Shown: in pieces, positions 17,376 to 25,968 of the stretch
How the letters are laid out: every line of letters begins with the position of its first letter
How positions within the stretch are numbered: position 1 is the first letter of the stretch
Source: Oceanibaculum nanhaiense
GTDB lineage: Bacteria > Pseudomonadota > Alphaproteobacteria > Oceanibaculales > Oceanibaculaceae
Length of the DNA: 64,000 bases
Assembly (NCBI RefSeq): GCF_002148795.1
Contig: NZ_MPOB01000005.1
Span: 62,001-126,000 of the forward strand
Direction: 5' to 3'
The notes under the pieces: model-generated
Seen by the model: the letters and a program-made list of their open reading frames with translations, nothing else
What the model was told of the DNA's origin: nothing
Database searches by the model: none
Made by a program: the position numbers and the translations under genes

Positions 17376-18521
17376 TCACTCCGCCCGCAGGCTTTTCTTC
17401 AGCTTCTCGGAGGCGGATTTCAGCTGCCCGCAGGCCGCCATGATGTCGGCGCCGCGCGTGGTGCGCACCGGCGAGGCATAACCTGCTGCCATCAGGATCT
17501 TGGAAAACCGGTCGATGCGGGTGTTGCTGGAGCATTCGAACGGCGATCCCGGCCAGGGGTTGAACGGGATCAGGTTCATTTTCGCCGGAATGCCCTCCAG
17601 CAGCTTCACCAGCGCATGCGCGTCCTGGTCGCTGTCATTCACGCCCTTCAGCATGACGTACTCGAAAGTGATGCGCCGCGCGTTCGAAGCGCCGGGATAG
17701 TCGCGGCAGGCCTGGATCAGCTCGGCAAGCTTGTATTTACGGTTCAGCGGCACGATCTGGTCGCGGATTTCGTCGGTCACCGCGTGCAGCGAGACCGCGA
17801 GATTCACGCCCAGCTCCTCGCCGCACTGCGCCATGGCCGGCACGACGCCGGCGGTGGACAGGGTGATCTTCCGGCGCGACAGCGCGATGCCCTCGCCATC
17901 CATGATGATCTTCAGCGCCTTGGCGACATTGTCGTAATTATAGAGCGGCTCGCCCATCCCCATCATGACGATGTTGGTGAAGTTGCGCCCTTCCATGCTG
18001 GCCGGCCATTCGCCCAGCTTGTCGCGCGCCAGCATCACCTGGCCGACAATCTCCGCCGCACCCAGATTGCGCACCCAGCGCTGCGTGCCGGTATGGCAGA
18101 ACTTGCAGGTCAGCGTGCAGCCGACCTGGGAGGAGACGCACAGCGTGCCGCGATCCTCCTCGGGAATGAAGACGGTCTCGACCTCGTTGCCATCCGCGAA
18201 GCGCAGCAGCCATTTGATGGTGCCGTCGCTGGATTTCTGCTCGGTCACCACCTCGGGCCGGGCGATACGGAAAGTCTCGGCCAGCTTTCCGCGCAATTCC
18301 TTGGCGATGTTGGTCATCACCTCGAAATCGGTGGCGCCGCGATGATAGACCCAGTTCCAGACCTGCTTCATGCGGAAGGCGGGCAGGCCCATCCCGGCGA
18401 AGGCGGCGGCCATTTCGGCGCGGTCCATGCCGACGAGATTCGGGCGCAAGGCGGCGGGGGCGGCCGGGACGACGGGTTCCGGCTTCCAGATTTGATCGAT
18501 CAGGGGCTGTACAGCGGACAT
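17376..18521 (-). CDS. rlmN: 23S rRNA (adenine2503-C2)-methyltransferase RlmN
   Basis: 381 residues, full length. The radical-SAM cluster motif [11 protein letters not shown] (CxxxCxxC) is near the middle; [12 protein letters not shown] and [20 protein letters not shown] bind SAM. A C-terminal Cys (IMAACGQL) and one in the [14 protein letters not shown] region serve the methyl-transfer cysteines. It methylates A2503 of 23S rRNA and A37 of some tRNAs, tuning peptidyl-transferase function. It is followed by the two small membrane genes; a tRNA-Gly gene is divergent upstream. Confidence 0.96.
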   Translation of the reverse strand: MSAVQPLIDQIWKPEPVVPAAPAALRPNLVGMDRAEMAAAFAGMGLPAFRMKQVWNWVYHRGATDFEVMTNIAKELRGKLAETFRIARPEVVTEQKSSDGTIKWLLRFADGNEVETVFIPEEDRGTLCVSSQVGCTLTCKFCHTGTQRWVRNLGAAEIVGQVMLARDKLGEWPASMEGRNFTNIVMMGMGEPLYNYDNVAKALKIIMDGEGIALSRRKITLSTAGVVPAMAQCGEELGVNLAVSLHAVTDEIRDQIVPLNRKYKLAELIQACRDYPGASNARRITFEYVMLKGVNDSDQDAHALVKLLEGIPAKMNLIPFNPWPGSPFECSSNTRIDRFSKILMAAGYASPVRTTRGADIMAACGQLKSASEKLKKSLRAE

Positions 18522-18615
18522 GGGCGGTTACATAAGCGTCCTGTGCCGACAAAGCAACGGGAAGCATAGCGGATTCGTCACGCGCTGGGCAGTCCCGACC
18601 GGCGATTGCGCCGGC

Positions 18616-18644
18616 TTGCCGGGTGCGAAAGCTTCGCCTATAAG
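18616..18644 (+). promoter_or_regulatory. Sigma-70-type promoter of tRNA-Gly
   Basis: -35 TTGCCG (18616-18621) and -10 TATAAG (18639-18644) separated by 17 bases. The expected transcription start at about 18651 is a few bases before the mature tRNA 5' end. Confidence 0.65.
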
Positions 18645-18656
18645 GAGGTTGCCATC

Positions 18657-18730
18657 GCGGGTGTAGCTCAATGGTAGAGCAGCAGCTTCCCAAGCTGACG
18701 ACGAGGGTTCGATTCCCTTCACCCGCTCCA
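18657..18730 (+). tRNA. tRNA-Gly, anticodon CCC
   Basis: 74 bases with a complete cloverleaf. The acceptor stem is GCGGGTG / CACCCGC with discriminator T and encoded CCA (18728-18730). The D arm is GCTC-AATGGTA-GAGC. The anticodon loop TTCCCAA has CCC at 18689-18691, reading GGG. The T arm is GAGGG-TTCGATT-CCCTT-like. The outer pair of the anticodon stem is G-A, a mild irregularity. A promoter and a downstream hairpin frame it as a single-tRNA unit. Confidence 0.95.
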
Positions 18731-18763
18731 AGCTTTCCCAGGTTACCGATCCCTGAACAGGCT

Positions 18764-18798
18764 GACGCCGCCCGGTCTTCCGGGCGGCGTCGCTTGTT
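18764..18798 (+). terminator. Hairpin terminator after tRNA-Gly
   Basis: A perfect 12-bp GC-rich stem (18764-18775 / 18780-18791) with loop TCTT, then GCTTGTTT. The T tract is weak but placement after the tRNA fits. Confidence 0.7.
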
Positions 18799-18817
18799 TC
18801 GGCGTCAGGTTTGGTGG

Positions 18818-19663
18818 TTAGCGGATGACCTTGGTATCCGCTTCCAGCGCCTGCTTGAACTGCGCCTCGGTCATCGCGAGAATGACGGCCTTCTGCTCCG
18901 CATTCACGCGCAGCTGCATCGGCTTCACGGCGATCTCCTTCTCGCCAAGGCCCAGCACGCCGCCCGACCCGATGACGATCTGGTCGATCTGCTTGCCATC
19001 CTGGCCCAGCACGACGTCCTTTACCTCGCCGATCTCCTTGCCATCCTGAGAATGGACCGGCTTGCCGACGATGGCGGCCATATCGGCCGAGAAACCAGCC
19101 TGACCGCTCGCCGTGCTGGCGGTCTCGCCGCGGCCCGGGGAGGCATTGGCCAGGGTCTCGAACTCAGCCTCGGTCATCGAGATGACGACATTCTTCTCCG
19201 CGCCGTCATAGCGAATCTGGTCAGCCGGGACGGCGACATTCTTCTCGCCCAGCCCCAGCACGCCGCCGGTACCGATCACGACCTCCTGCACCTGGGTGGC
19301 GCCGGCACCGGCGACCACGTCCTTCACCGTGCCGATGGAGGTGCCATCAGTGGTGCGGACCGTCTTGCCGACGATCTTGTTGCTGAATTCCGGATCGCCC
19401 TCGACAAGCTCCTTGCCGGCTTCGACCGTGCTCTTATAGGCGTCGCTGACCTCCTTACCGGCCTTGTCCATGGCCCGGTCGATATCCTGGCCCGTGGTGG
19501 TCTCGGTTTCGGTCGTGGCGCCGGCACTGCCGGACACGCCAGTCTCGGCCTTGGTCTCGGCCTTGTTCTCGGTCTTGGTCATGTCATTCGCCAGCACGGG
19601 CACCGTCAGCAGCGGCGCGGCGAGGGCGATGGCGGAAACGGTGGCAATCAGATGCTTACGCAT
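18818..19663 (-). CDS. PRC-barrel domain protein, two repeats, exported
   Basis: 281 residues. A signal peptide (residues 1 to about 25, ending VPVLAND) is followed by a Thr/Glu/Lys-rich linker, then two PRC-barrel repeats. Each repeat carries IG.VKDVV, a strand IVIG(T/S)GGVLGLGEK and ends M.EA(E/Q)F. PRC-barrels are beta-barrels that bind ions or partner proteins; in Alphaproteobacteria such exported versions are often general-stress-response genes. A GGAAC-N17-CGTT promoter at 19766-19791 supports that here. The ATG at 19663 has GAGGAG upstream. Confidence 0.85.
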   Translation of the reverse strand: MRKHLIATVSAIALAAPLLTVPVLANDMTKTENKAETKAETGVSGSAGATTETETTTGQDIDRAMDKAGKEVSDAYKSTVEAGKELVEGDPEFSNKIVGKTVRTTDGTSIGTVKDVVAGAGATQVQEVVIGTGGVLGLGEKNVAVPADQIRYDGAEKNVVISMTEAEFETLANASPGRGETASTASGQAGFSADMAAIVGKPVHSQDGKEIGEVKDVVLGQDGKQIDQIVIGSGGVLGLGEKEIAVKPMQLRVNAEQKAVILAMTEAQFKQALEADTKVIR

Positions 19664-19765
19664 GACTGTCTCCTCTTTGTTATATCGGGTCCCGTTCATA
19701 CGGGGTCGCCGATGGATTGCCCGGTGGCGGAGCATGATTTCCGCTTGCCGGACACTTGTGAGGAG

Positions 19766-19791
19766 AACGCCAGGCTTGCCGTGCAGGTTCC
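19766..19791 (-). promoter_or_regulatory. EcfG-type (general stress) promoter
   Basis: Read on the minus strand the sequence is GGAAC, 17 bases, CGTT. This is the established EcfG promoter consensus of Alphaproteobacteria with accepted spacing. It points at the PRC-barrel gene and would give a leader of about 95 bases. Confidence 0.6.
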
Positions 19792-19852
19792 TGTTGCCGC
19801 CAGAATGCCCAATTGGGCGAAAAGGCGGGAGAAGCGGACAATATCTCTTAAT

Positions 19853-22219
19853 TTACAGAGGTCTGTGCCGTGCTTCGGTGAGGATGCCGTTGAAGGCGCG
19901 CAGGCGCGTCTCGACCCGCCCGCGTATTTCGTCCCAGCCGGTGTCGAGGAACAGCTGCGCGGCTTCCTCGATGCTGTCCACGCTCCAGAGATGGAAACGC
20001 CTCTCTTCGATGGCGGCCGTCACGGCGGGGTCGAGCACCAGATGCTGCTCGTTGCTGCGCGGCAGGACGACACCCTGCTCGCCGGTCAGGCCGCCATTTT
20101 CCAGGCAGCTGCGGAAGAAACCCTCGACCTTGTAGCGGGCGCCGCCGATGGCCTGCGTCTTGCCGTGCTGGTTGACCGAACCGGTGATGGCGAGATCCTG
20201 GCGCACCGGGATATCCGCGAGGTCGGACAGGATGGCGATCAGTTCGGCCATCGACGCGCTGTCGCCCTCTACCCCGCCATAGCTTTGCTCGAAGGTGATG
20301 GAGCAGGTGAAGGACAGCGGAATGTCGCGCGCGAAGGTGCCGGTGAGGAAACCCTGCAGCACCATGACGCCCTTCTGCTGGATCGGCCCGCCGAGATCGA
20401 CATCGCGTTCGATGTTGGTCACGCCCTCCCGGCCGGCCGAGGCGCGGGCGGAGATTCTGGCCGGCATGCCGAAGACATGGTCGCCGAGATCGCGCACCAC
20501 CAGCGCGTTGATCTGGCCGATGACCTTGCCGCGCACGGCGATCATCACCGTGCCGTCGGTCACGGATTCCTGCAGCCTGTCCTCGACCCGGGCATTGCGG
20601 CGCTGACGTGCGGCGATGGCGGCAGCCACCGCCTCCTTGCCCAGCGTGCCGCTCTTGCGCCGGTCGGCGGGAAGCTGACGGACGGCTTCGACCAGAATGT
20701 CGTCGATCAGTTCGAAGCGGGCGGTCAGCTTGTGGCGGTGCCCGGCCTCGCGCGAGGCCTCACCCAGCAGCCGTTCCATGGCGTCCGGGGCCAGCGTCAC
20801 GCCGTCGAACTGCCGCATCATGTCGCGCAGCAGGCCGGCGTAGCAGGCGATGTTCCCGACCGTTGCCTCCATGTCCGGATCGATGTCCGCCTTCACCTTC
20901 ACATGGGCGCGGAATTCCGGATCGCCGGAAAAGACGGAGTAATACCAGTAGGGCGAGCCGACGATGACCAGCTTCAGGTCCAGCGGGATCGGTTCCGGCC
21001 GCGGCGCGCCGGCGATCGGCACGCTGCTGGCGCGATAGCGTTCCTCGATCTGGATCGAGCGGTCGCGCAAGGCGCCTTTCAGGAAGGTCCAGGCGGCGGG
21101 ATCGCGGGCCAGCGCCTCGGCGCGCAGTACCAGAACGCCGCCATCATTCGCCTGGTGCAGGGCGCCGGGCCGGATCAGGGTGAAATCGGTCTCCAGGCTG
21201 CCGGCAGCCTGGCGGTATTCGATCCGGCCGAACAGGTTCTCGTAGGTCGGGTTGGGTTCCAGCACGACCTTCGGGTGGGTTTCGTTGCCGTGATCGACGA
21301 ACAGGTTCACGGCATAGCGCTGCACCGGCGGCATCACGCCGGGCTTGCCCTCGCCCTCCATCGCCATCTGGAACGCGTCCAGCTGCTCGGTCATGTCGGT
21401 CCGCATCTCGGTCAGCCAGCGCCCGAGTTGCGGGATATGGCCGAAGTCGGCAATCACGGAATCGACCGGCCCGGCAATGGCATGGTCGGCAATGCGCTGG
21501 TTCAGTTCCTTGATCCAGCCGATCATCTCCATCTGCCGCTGGCCGGCCCAGCGGTTGATCTCTGCCAGCTCTTCCAGAAGGCGCTTCGCGGTTGCCTCGG
21601 TCTCCGGCGAAGGGGGCTGCGGGTCGGTGTCGGGCTTGCCGTCGCCATCCTTGTCCTCGGGCGGCGGCACCATGACGGTGAGGCCGGTCTCGGTACGCAG
21701 GATTGCCAGCCCGGCCGCACGGGCGCGGCTGTCCACCTCCTCCAGCCGGGCGTTAATCTCCTCCTGCAGCTTTTCCTGCCTGGTGCGCACCTGCTTCTGG
21801 TAATCCTCGCCGGTGAAGGCGCGCTTCAGCGCTTCCGTCACCTCGCCGACCAGCGCCGTCATCCGGCTGCGGAATCGCCGTCCGGTGCCAACCGGCAGGC
21901 GGAAGGGCAGCGGCTGGTGCGGGTGGCGGAAATTGTTCAGGATGATCCAGTCGCTGGGGGCGGGACGGGCCTGCATCGCCTGTTCGAGATAGCGCATCGT
22001 GGCTGTCATGCGGCCGCTGCGCTCCTCGCCCAGCACGAAGACGTTGTAGCCCAGATCCTCGATGCCCAGCGCGAATTCCAGCGCCTCGCGGGCGCGGCGG
22101 TGGCTGGTGAAATCGAAGACGGTGCTGTCGCTGTCCGCTGCCGGCGTGAAGACAGGAAGCGCAACCTCCACGGCGGTCAGTTTTCTGGCGGCAGCGGCTT
22201 TGTGATCTGAGGCAGGCAC
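19853..22219 (-). CDS. LonC-like / AAA_32 Lon-family protease
   Basis: 788 residues. The C-terminal third is a Lon protease domain with the Ser-Lys dyad Ser654 (GDSAS) and Lys697 (ARYKVEGFF), separated by 43 residues as in E. coli Lon (Ser679, Lys722). The N-terminal region is the AAA_32 type, but its P-loop reads GEERSGRMT (64-72), with Arg where the Walker Lys should be, and a charged helical insert (about 125-240) interrupts it. Such proteins may be ATP-independent or only bind nucleotide. The start is GTG with GGAGT upstream. It lies between the PRC-barrel gene and a hydrophobic unknown gene on the same strand. Confidence 0.88.
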   Translation of the reverse strand: MPASDHKAAAARKLTAVEVALPVFTPAADSDSTVFDFTSHRRAREALEFALGIEDLGYNVFVLGEERSGRMTATMRYLEQAMQARPAPSDWIILNNFRHPHQPLPFRLPVGTGRRFRSRMTALVGEVTEALKRAFTGEDYQKQVRTRQEKLQEEINARLEEVDSRARAAGLAILRTETGLTVMVPPPEDKDGDGKPDTDPQPPSPETEATAKRLLEELAEINRWAGQRQMEMIGWIKELNQRIADHAIAGPVDSVIADFGHIPQLGRWLTEMRTDMTEQLDAFQMAMEGEGKPGVMPPVQRYAVNLFVDHGNETHPKVVLEPNPTYENLFGRIEYRQAAGSLETDFTLIRPGALHQANDGGVLVLRAEALARDPAAWTFLKGALRDRSIQIEERYRASSVPIAGAPRPEPIPLDLKLVIVGSPYWYYSVFSGDPEFRAHVKVKADIDPDMEATVGNIACYAGLLRDMMRQFDGVTLAPDAMERLLGEASREAGHRHKLTARFELIDDILVEAVRQLPADRRKSGTLGKEAVAAAIAARQRRNARVEDRLQESVTDGTVMIAVRGKVIGQINALVVRDLGDHVFGMPARISARASAGREGVTNIERDVDLGGPIQQKGVMVLQGFLTGTFARDIPLSFTCSITFEQSYGGVEGDSASMAELIAILSDLADIPVRQDLAITGSVNQHGKTQAIGGARYKVEGFFRSCLENGGLTGEQGVVLPRSNEQHLVLDPAVTAAIEERRFHLWSVDSIEEAAQLFLDTGWDEIRGRVETRLRAFNGILTEARHRPL

Positions 22220-22262
22220 GGCGCGCGGACTCCTTTTTGCGGGCGGCGTCGATCTTGACGCT

Positions 22263-23288
22263 TCACGAGCCGCTTGTCAGCCTGTGGGCCGTGCGTACCA
22301 GATCCGCGATGTCGAGCAGCCGCGCGACATAGAGATCGCGGATTTCATAGGCCTTGTCCGAGTCGCCGCGCAGATTGGCTTCCAGATGATCGACCAGCCG
22401 CACCAGCCGGCGCTGGTGCAGGCCCAGCCGGCGCTGTACTGGATCGGTCACGATGCCGGCGAAGGCGGCCATGATGGCGCCGGCGCCGAGCAGCCCGCCG
22501 GTCACCCCCGCGACCAGCAGTGGCGAGGCGGCGGCCTGGCCGTACCACAGCCCGCCCAGCAGACCGGCCACCGGCCCGGCCGAGGCGGCGGCCTTCTGCG
22601 CCATCAGATTGGCGACGGCGGGACCGAGCGACAGCATGCCGGGCGTGAACCCCTTCACGCCGACCGCGCCGGCCCCGACCGCGAACAGCGATGTGGTGAT
22701 GTCCGCGGCGGCCGTCCGGCTGCCCATATAGTTGGCCAGCGCCTGTTCCAGCCGCTGCCGGAAGGCGGGATCGTCGGCATGGCGCGCCAGTTCCATTAGC
22801 GGCAGGCGGAAGGCGGCGATCACGCGCTGATCGCTCATCAGTGTCTCGCCCAGCGCATCGCGGGTGTTCTCGCGCTCCGGCTGGTTGTAGGGCAGCTGAA
22901 GAAGATCGGTATAGAGCAGCCAGGAGAGTTCCCGGCCGACATCGGTTTCCAGAAACAGCCTGCGGCTGTTCAGCCAGTCCGCGGTCTGCCGCCTGCCGAG
23001 GCGCTGCGCCGTGGCGGCGGCGGCCTTCACGCCGACCGCCGGCAGGCCCATGGCCAGATTGGCCGGTGCGCGCAGCATGTCCCAGCCAAGCGCGCGGCGA
23101 TGCAGGCGCCAAGCGCCGGCAAAGCCGAAATGCCGGTCCACGAAATCGGGTACCGCTGCCCTGCGAGACTCGCAGTAGCGGGCGATGGCGGTATCGACCA
23201 GCCGGCCCGCCCCCTCCCGGTCGAAGGCGAGCGGCAAGGATGGCGCGGCGGCGGGCGGTGCCGTGAGATGGTCGAGGCTGTCAGTCAT
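22263..23288 (-). CDS. Hypothetical protein, DUF6635/EcsC-like hydrophobic core
   Basis: About 341 residues from the ATG at 23288; the frame remains open to 23381, where AAGG precedes another ATG, so the start is uncertain. The N-terminal part has RYCESRRAAVPDFVDRHFGF and LHRRALGWDMLRAPANLAMG. The middle is helical and charged. Residues around 210-275 form Gly/Ala-rich hydrophobic stretches (AGAIMAAFAGIVTDP). I tentatively relate it to DUF6635; the plan also recalls EcsC-type proteins. Function is unknown. It is 43 bases upstream of the LonC-like gene, so the two may be co-transcribed. Confidence 0.6.
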   Translation of the reverse strand: MTDSLDHLTAPPAAAPSLPLAFDREGAGRLVDTAIARYCESRRAAVPDFVDRHFGFAGAWRLHRRALGWDMLRAPANLAMGLPAVGVKAAAATAQRLGRRQTADWLNSRRLFLETDVGRELSWLLYTDLLQLPYNQPERENTRDALGETLMSDQRVIAAFRLPLMELARHADDPAFRQRLEQALANYMGSRTAAADITTSLFAVGAGAVGVKGFTPGMLSLGPAVANLMAQKAAASAGPVAGLLGGLWYGQAAASPLLVAGVTGGLLGAGAIMAAFAGIVTDPVQRRLGLHQRRLVRLVDHLEANLRGDSDKAYEIRDLYVARLLDIADLVRTAHRLTSGS

Positions 23289-23454
23289 GCTGTCCGATAG
23301 ATGGGGTAGCGGCGCCGGTTCCGCCAGAGTGCCATTGCCGGTGGCCATCGAAGAGTGGCCATCGGCAGAGCAGGCAGCCATGCGCCTTGCGGACTTGTGC
23401 GGTGTGCCGCCTCACCGCTTAATAGCCCGGAATTGGAGAGGGGAGGGGTAAGTC

Positions 23455-24372
23455 ATGAGCCTTTACGCGCCGCCGCAGGATGTGCAGACCGAGGTGCTGT
23501 TCCGGCTGCCGGACGAATTCCGCGACAAGCGCCGCACCGACTGGTCGATCTTCAACAAGGGCGGCGAGGCGGCGGACTGTTTCCTGGAAGGCCCGTCCTT
23601 TGACCGCGCCGGCAATCTCTATCTCGTGGATATCCCCTTCGGGCGCATCTTCCGTGTCTCCCCCGCCGGCGACTGGACGCTGGTGAAGCAGTATGACGGC
23701 TGGCCGAACGGGCTGAAAATCCACAAGGATGGCAGCATCTGGATCGCCGACTACCGGCACGGCATCCTGAAGCTGGACCCGGAGAGCGGGGCGATGGAGA
23801 CCATCGTCGGCCATGTTCATTCCGAGGGGCTGAAGGGCTGCAACGACCTCGTCTTCGCATCCAATGGCGATCTCTATTTCACCGATCAGGGACAGACCGG
23901 CCTGCACGACCCGACCGGCCGGGTGTTCCGGCGAACGGCAGACGGGCGGCTGGAATGTCTGATCGACACGGTGCCCAGCCCGAACGGGCTGGTGCTGAAC
24001 GCCGCCGAAACCCACCTGCTGGTCGGTGTCACCCGCGCCAATGCGGTCTGGCGCCTGCCGCTGCATGCCAGCGGCGGCACCTCGAAGGTCGGAATGTTCG
24101 TGCAGCTGTCCGGCGGCACCGGGCCGGACGGGCTGGCGATGGGCAGTGGCGACGAGCTGGCGGTGTGCCATGTCGGGCTTGGCAGCGTGTGGGTGTTCAA
24201 CCGGCTAGGCGAGCCGATGTACCGGGTGCGCAGCTGCCAGGGGCTGCTGACCACCAACCTTGCCTTTGGCGGGCCGGACGGGCAAACCCTGCATATCGTG
24301 GAATCGGATACGGGCTGTGTGCTGGGCGCAAGGCTGCCCCTCGCGGGACAGCAATTATTCGGCCAATCCTGA
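23455..24372 (+). CDS. SMP-30/gluconolactonase-like beta-propeller protein
   Basis: 305 residues forming a six-bladed propeller: repeated strands such as GPSFDRAGNLYLVDIPFGRIF, DGSIWIADYRHGILKLD, CNDLVFASNGDLYFTDQG and SPNGLVLNAAETHLLV. These carry the conserved metal-site residues of the family (the early acidic residue in LEGP, Asn in GCNDL, Asn in SPNGL, Asp in GPDGLAM). Relatives hydrolyse sugar lactones or other small esters with a divalent metal. No sugar gene is adjacent, so the substrate is unknown. GGGGAGGGG upstream supports the start. Confidence 0.88.
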   Translation: MSLYAPPQDVQTEVLFRLPDEFRDKRRTDWSIFNKGGEAADCFLEGPSFDRAGNLYLVDIPFGRIFRVSPAGDWTLVKQYDGWPNGLKIHKDGSIWIADYRHGILKLDPESGAMETIVGHVHSEGLKGCNDLVFASNGDLYFTDQGQTGLHDPTGRVFRRTADGRLECLIDTVPSPNGLVLNAAETHLLVGVTRANAVWRLPLHASGGTSKVGMFVQLSGGTGPDGLAMGSGDELAVCHVGLGSVWVFNRLGEPMYRVRSCQGLLTTNLAFGGPDGQTLHIVESDTGCVLGARLPLAGQQLFGQS

Positions 24373-24637
24373 CGGTATCCGGGTAAACGCGACAGATCGT
24401 CGCAGATTCCTTGGCTCACCAGCCTTGAAAGCGTGACGGTTTCACTTTATGTAAAGCGCGAGTTCAATCCCCGCGCATTCTCGCCGCAGATGACTGAGGT
24501 CCTTATCGGGCCGGTTTTTCTGTCCGCATATGGCGAGCCAGACCGCAAGCAGGGTTCTGCACGGCAGTCCAACGGACTGCCCGGACCGGCTGTTTTTCTC
24601 TGCGAAGGGCGCGGCGTATAACCAGAAGGAGTTCCAT
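24373..24637. promoter_or_regulatory. Leader region of the DJ-1/PfpI-like gene
   Basis: 265 bases without a gene. The near-palindrome CTTTATGTAAAG lies at about 24445-24456. A perfect 8-bp hairpin, GGCAGTCC-AAC-GGACTGCC, is at 24563-24581, followed about 10 bases later by TTTTTCTC. The hairpin lies in the probable 5' leader, 57 bases from the start codon. It could be an attenuator, an operator or a terminator of upstream transcription. No strong promoter stands out. Confidence 0.4.
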
Positions 24638-25210
24638 ATGACCGATACCAGCCTTGCCGGCCGCAAGATCGCCATCCTCGTCGCCAGCGGTTTCGAGGAA
24701 GTTCAGATGACGGACGCCCAGAAGGCGCTCATCGCGTCGGGCGCGCAGACCCGCATTGTGTCGCGTGAGAACGGGCTGGTGAATGGCTGGCACGATAATT
24801 CCTGGGGCCACTTCTTCCCGATCGACGCCGACCTGACCCAGACGCTGGCCATCGATTATGATGCGCTGCTGATCCCGGGCGGCGCGCGCAGCATCGCCAA
24901 GCTGCTGGACGATCCGCACGGCAAGCGCATCGTGAAGGCCTTCCTGAAGGGCAACCAGCCGGTTGCGGCCTTCGGTGACGCCATCACCCTGCTGGCCGCC
25001 TCCGAGGAACTGGCCGGCCGCACCGTGACCGGCGAGGAGAGCACGAAGGAAGCCGCCGAGAAGGCCGGTGCGACCTGGAGCGAGGAAGACATCGTGGTCG
25101 AGGGCATGCTGGTCACCGCCAAGGGCGATGCGCAGATTGCCGCCGCGCTGGAAGCGCTGATGGCCAATGTCACCGAGTACGCCGCGACTCTGACGGACGA
25201 AGCGGCGTAA
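24638..25210 (+). CDS. DJ-1/PfpI-family protein lacking the catalytic cysteine
   Basis: 190 residues with the class I glutamine-amidotransferase-like fold: KIAILVASGFEEVQM at the start with the conserved Glu, LLIPGGARSI in the middle. The nucleophile elbow, usually AxCHG, reads AAFGDAITLL, so Cys-His is Gly-Asp. I find no cysteine anywhere in the protein. It cannot work as a Cys-dependent protease, glyoxalase or deglycase. It resembles the non-catalytic DJ-1-like C-terminal domain of large catalases; a binding or structural role is likely. The start has AGAAGGAG at 24624-24631; a terminator follows. Confidence 0.85.
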   Translation: MTDTSLAGRKIAILVASGFEEVQMTDAQKALIASGAQTRIVSRENGLVNGWHDNSWGHFFPIDADLTQTLAIDYDALLIPGGARSIAKLLDDPHGKRIVKAFLKGNQPVAAFGDAITLLAASEELAGRTVTGEESTKEAAEKAGATWSEEDIVVEGMLVTAKGDAQIAAALEALMANVTEYAATLTDEAA

Positions 25211-25236
25211 CGCCAGCTTCCGGCTGATATCTTTGG

Positions 25237-25270
25237 CGCCGGTCCCGGAAACGGGGCCGGCGTTTTTGTT
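25237..25270 (+). terminator. Intrinsic terminator after DJ-1/PfpI gene
   Basis: A 10-bp stem (25237-25246 with 25253-25262, one G-T pair) with loop GGAAAC, followed by TTTTTGTTT. Confidence 0.9.
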
Positions 25271-25272
25271 TG

Positions 25273-25752
25273 TCACGGCAGGTTGCGCCGGTACACCAAT
25301 TCCGGATGCGCGCCTCCCCCGTCAGGAACCGGGCCGGCCTCGCGGAAGCCGCACTGTGCGTAGAAGCGGCGCGCCTTGGCGTTCTCGGCAAAAACATGCA
25401 GCGTTTCGACGGGCGGCGTGCGCTCCAGGGCGGCGCGCATCAGGCCACTGCCGATACCCTGGCCCTGATGGCGGGGATGCACGAACAGCTGGTCGAGATG
25501 CGTGCCCATGCCGGCCGAGTAGCCGGCTGCTTCGCCGTCCACGACAGCGATCATTCCCCAGTCCCACTCAGGCAGCTTTCCGGCATACCAGTCCCGGCAT
25601 TCCTGCCAGCTGTAGCTCCAGCCCATGAACGCATAGGCGATGAGACAAGCCTCGCGATGGATGGTGGCAATGCTATCCAGATCGCTGCCAGTAGCGCTGC
25701 CAGTAGCGCTGCCGGGATCGCTGAGGGCGAGGGGGCGGTATGTCGTCGGCAT
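25273..25752 (-). CDS. GNAT-family N-acetyltransferase
   Basis: 159 residues. The acetyl-CoA loop is QLFVHPRHQGQGIGSGLMRAAL (the Q/RxxGxG/A pattern), preceded by the strand GMIAVVDGEAAGY and followed by LHVFAENAKARRFYAQCGF, the usual C-terminal strand-helix. The substrate is unknown. Near the N-terminus GSATGSATGS is encoded by a 12-base tandem repeat (25687-25710), which may vary in copy number. It faces the DJ-1 gene across a terminator. Confidence 0.88.
   Translation of the reverse strand: MPTTYRPLALSDPGSATGSATGSDLDSIATIHREACLIAYAFMGWSYSWQECRDWYAGKLPEWDWGMIAVVDGEAAGYSAGMGTHLDQLFVHPRHQGQGIGSGLMRAALERTPPVETLHVFAENAKARRFYAQCGFREAGPVPDGGGAHPELVYRRNLP
25687..25710. repeat. 12-bp tandem repeat inside GNAT gene
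   Basis: GCCAGTAGCGCT occurs twice in direct tandem. Because the unit is a multiple of three, copy-number change would lengthen the Ser-Ala-Thr-Gly segment without breaking the frame. Confidence 0.8.
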
Positions 25753-25968
25753 GGGGCGATGCTCTGCTGGCTTTCCAATTGTCCCGACACGCTAGCAGCA
25801 GATTCCAGGGGTCGAAAGCTGCGCCTGCACACCGCTTACTGTTCGTTTCTTACAGAACAATGATTTTACAAGGAAAACTGCCATTTTTTCTTGATTTTCC
25901 AGCCCCTCTTCTCCCATATGCCCGGCTTGTTCCAGATATCTGGGTCATCTGCTGGGAGGAGGGCGACA

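Noticed and set aside
18671-22210. 1179-residue open frame running across the tRNA, PRC-barrel and Lon-like genes
   Set aside because: It is antisense to three supported genes and starts inside the tRNA; composition is typical of a GC-rich shadow frame.
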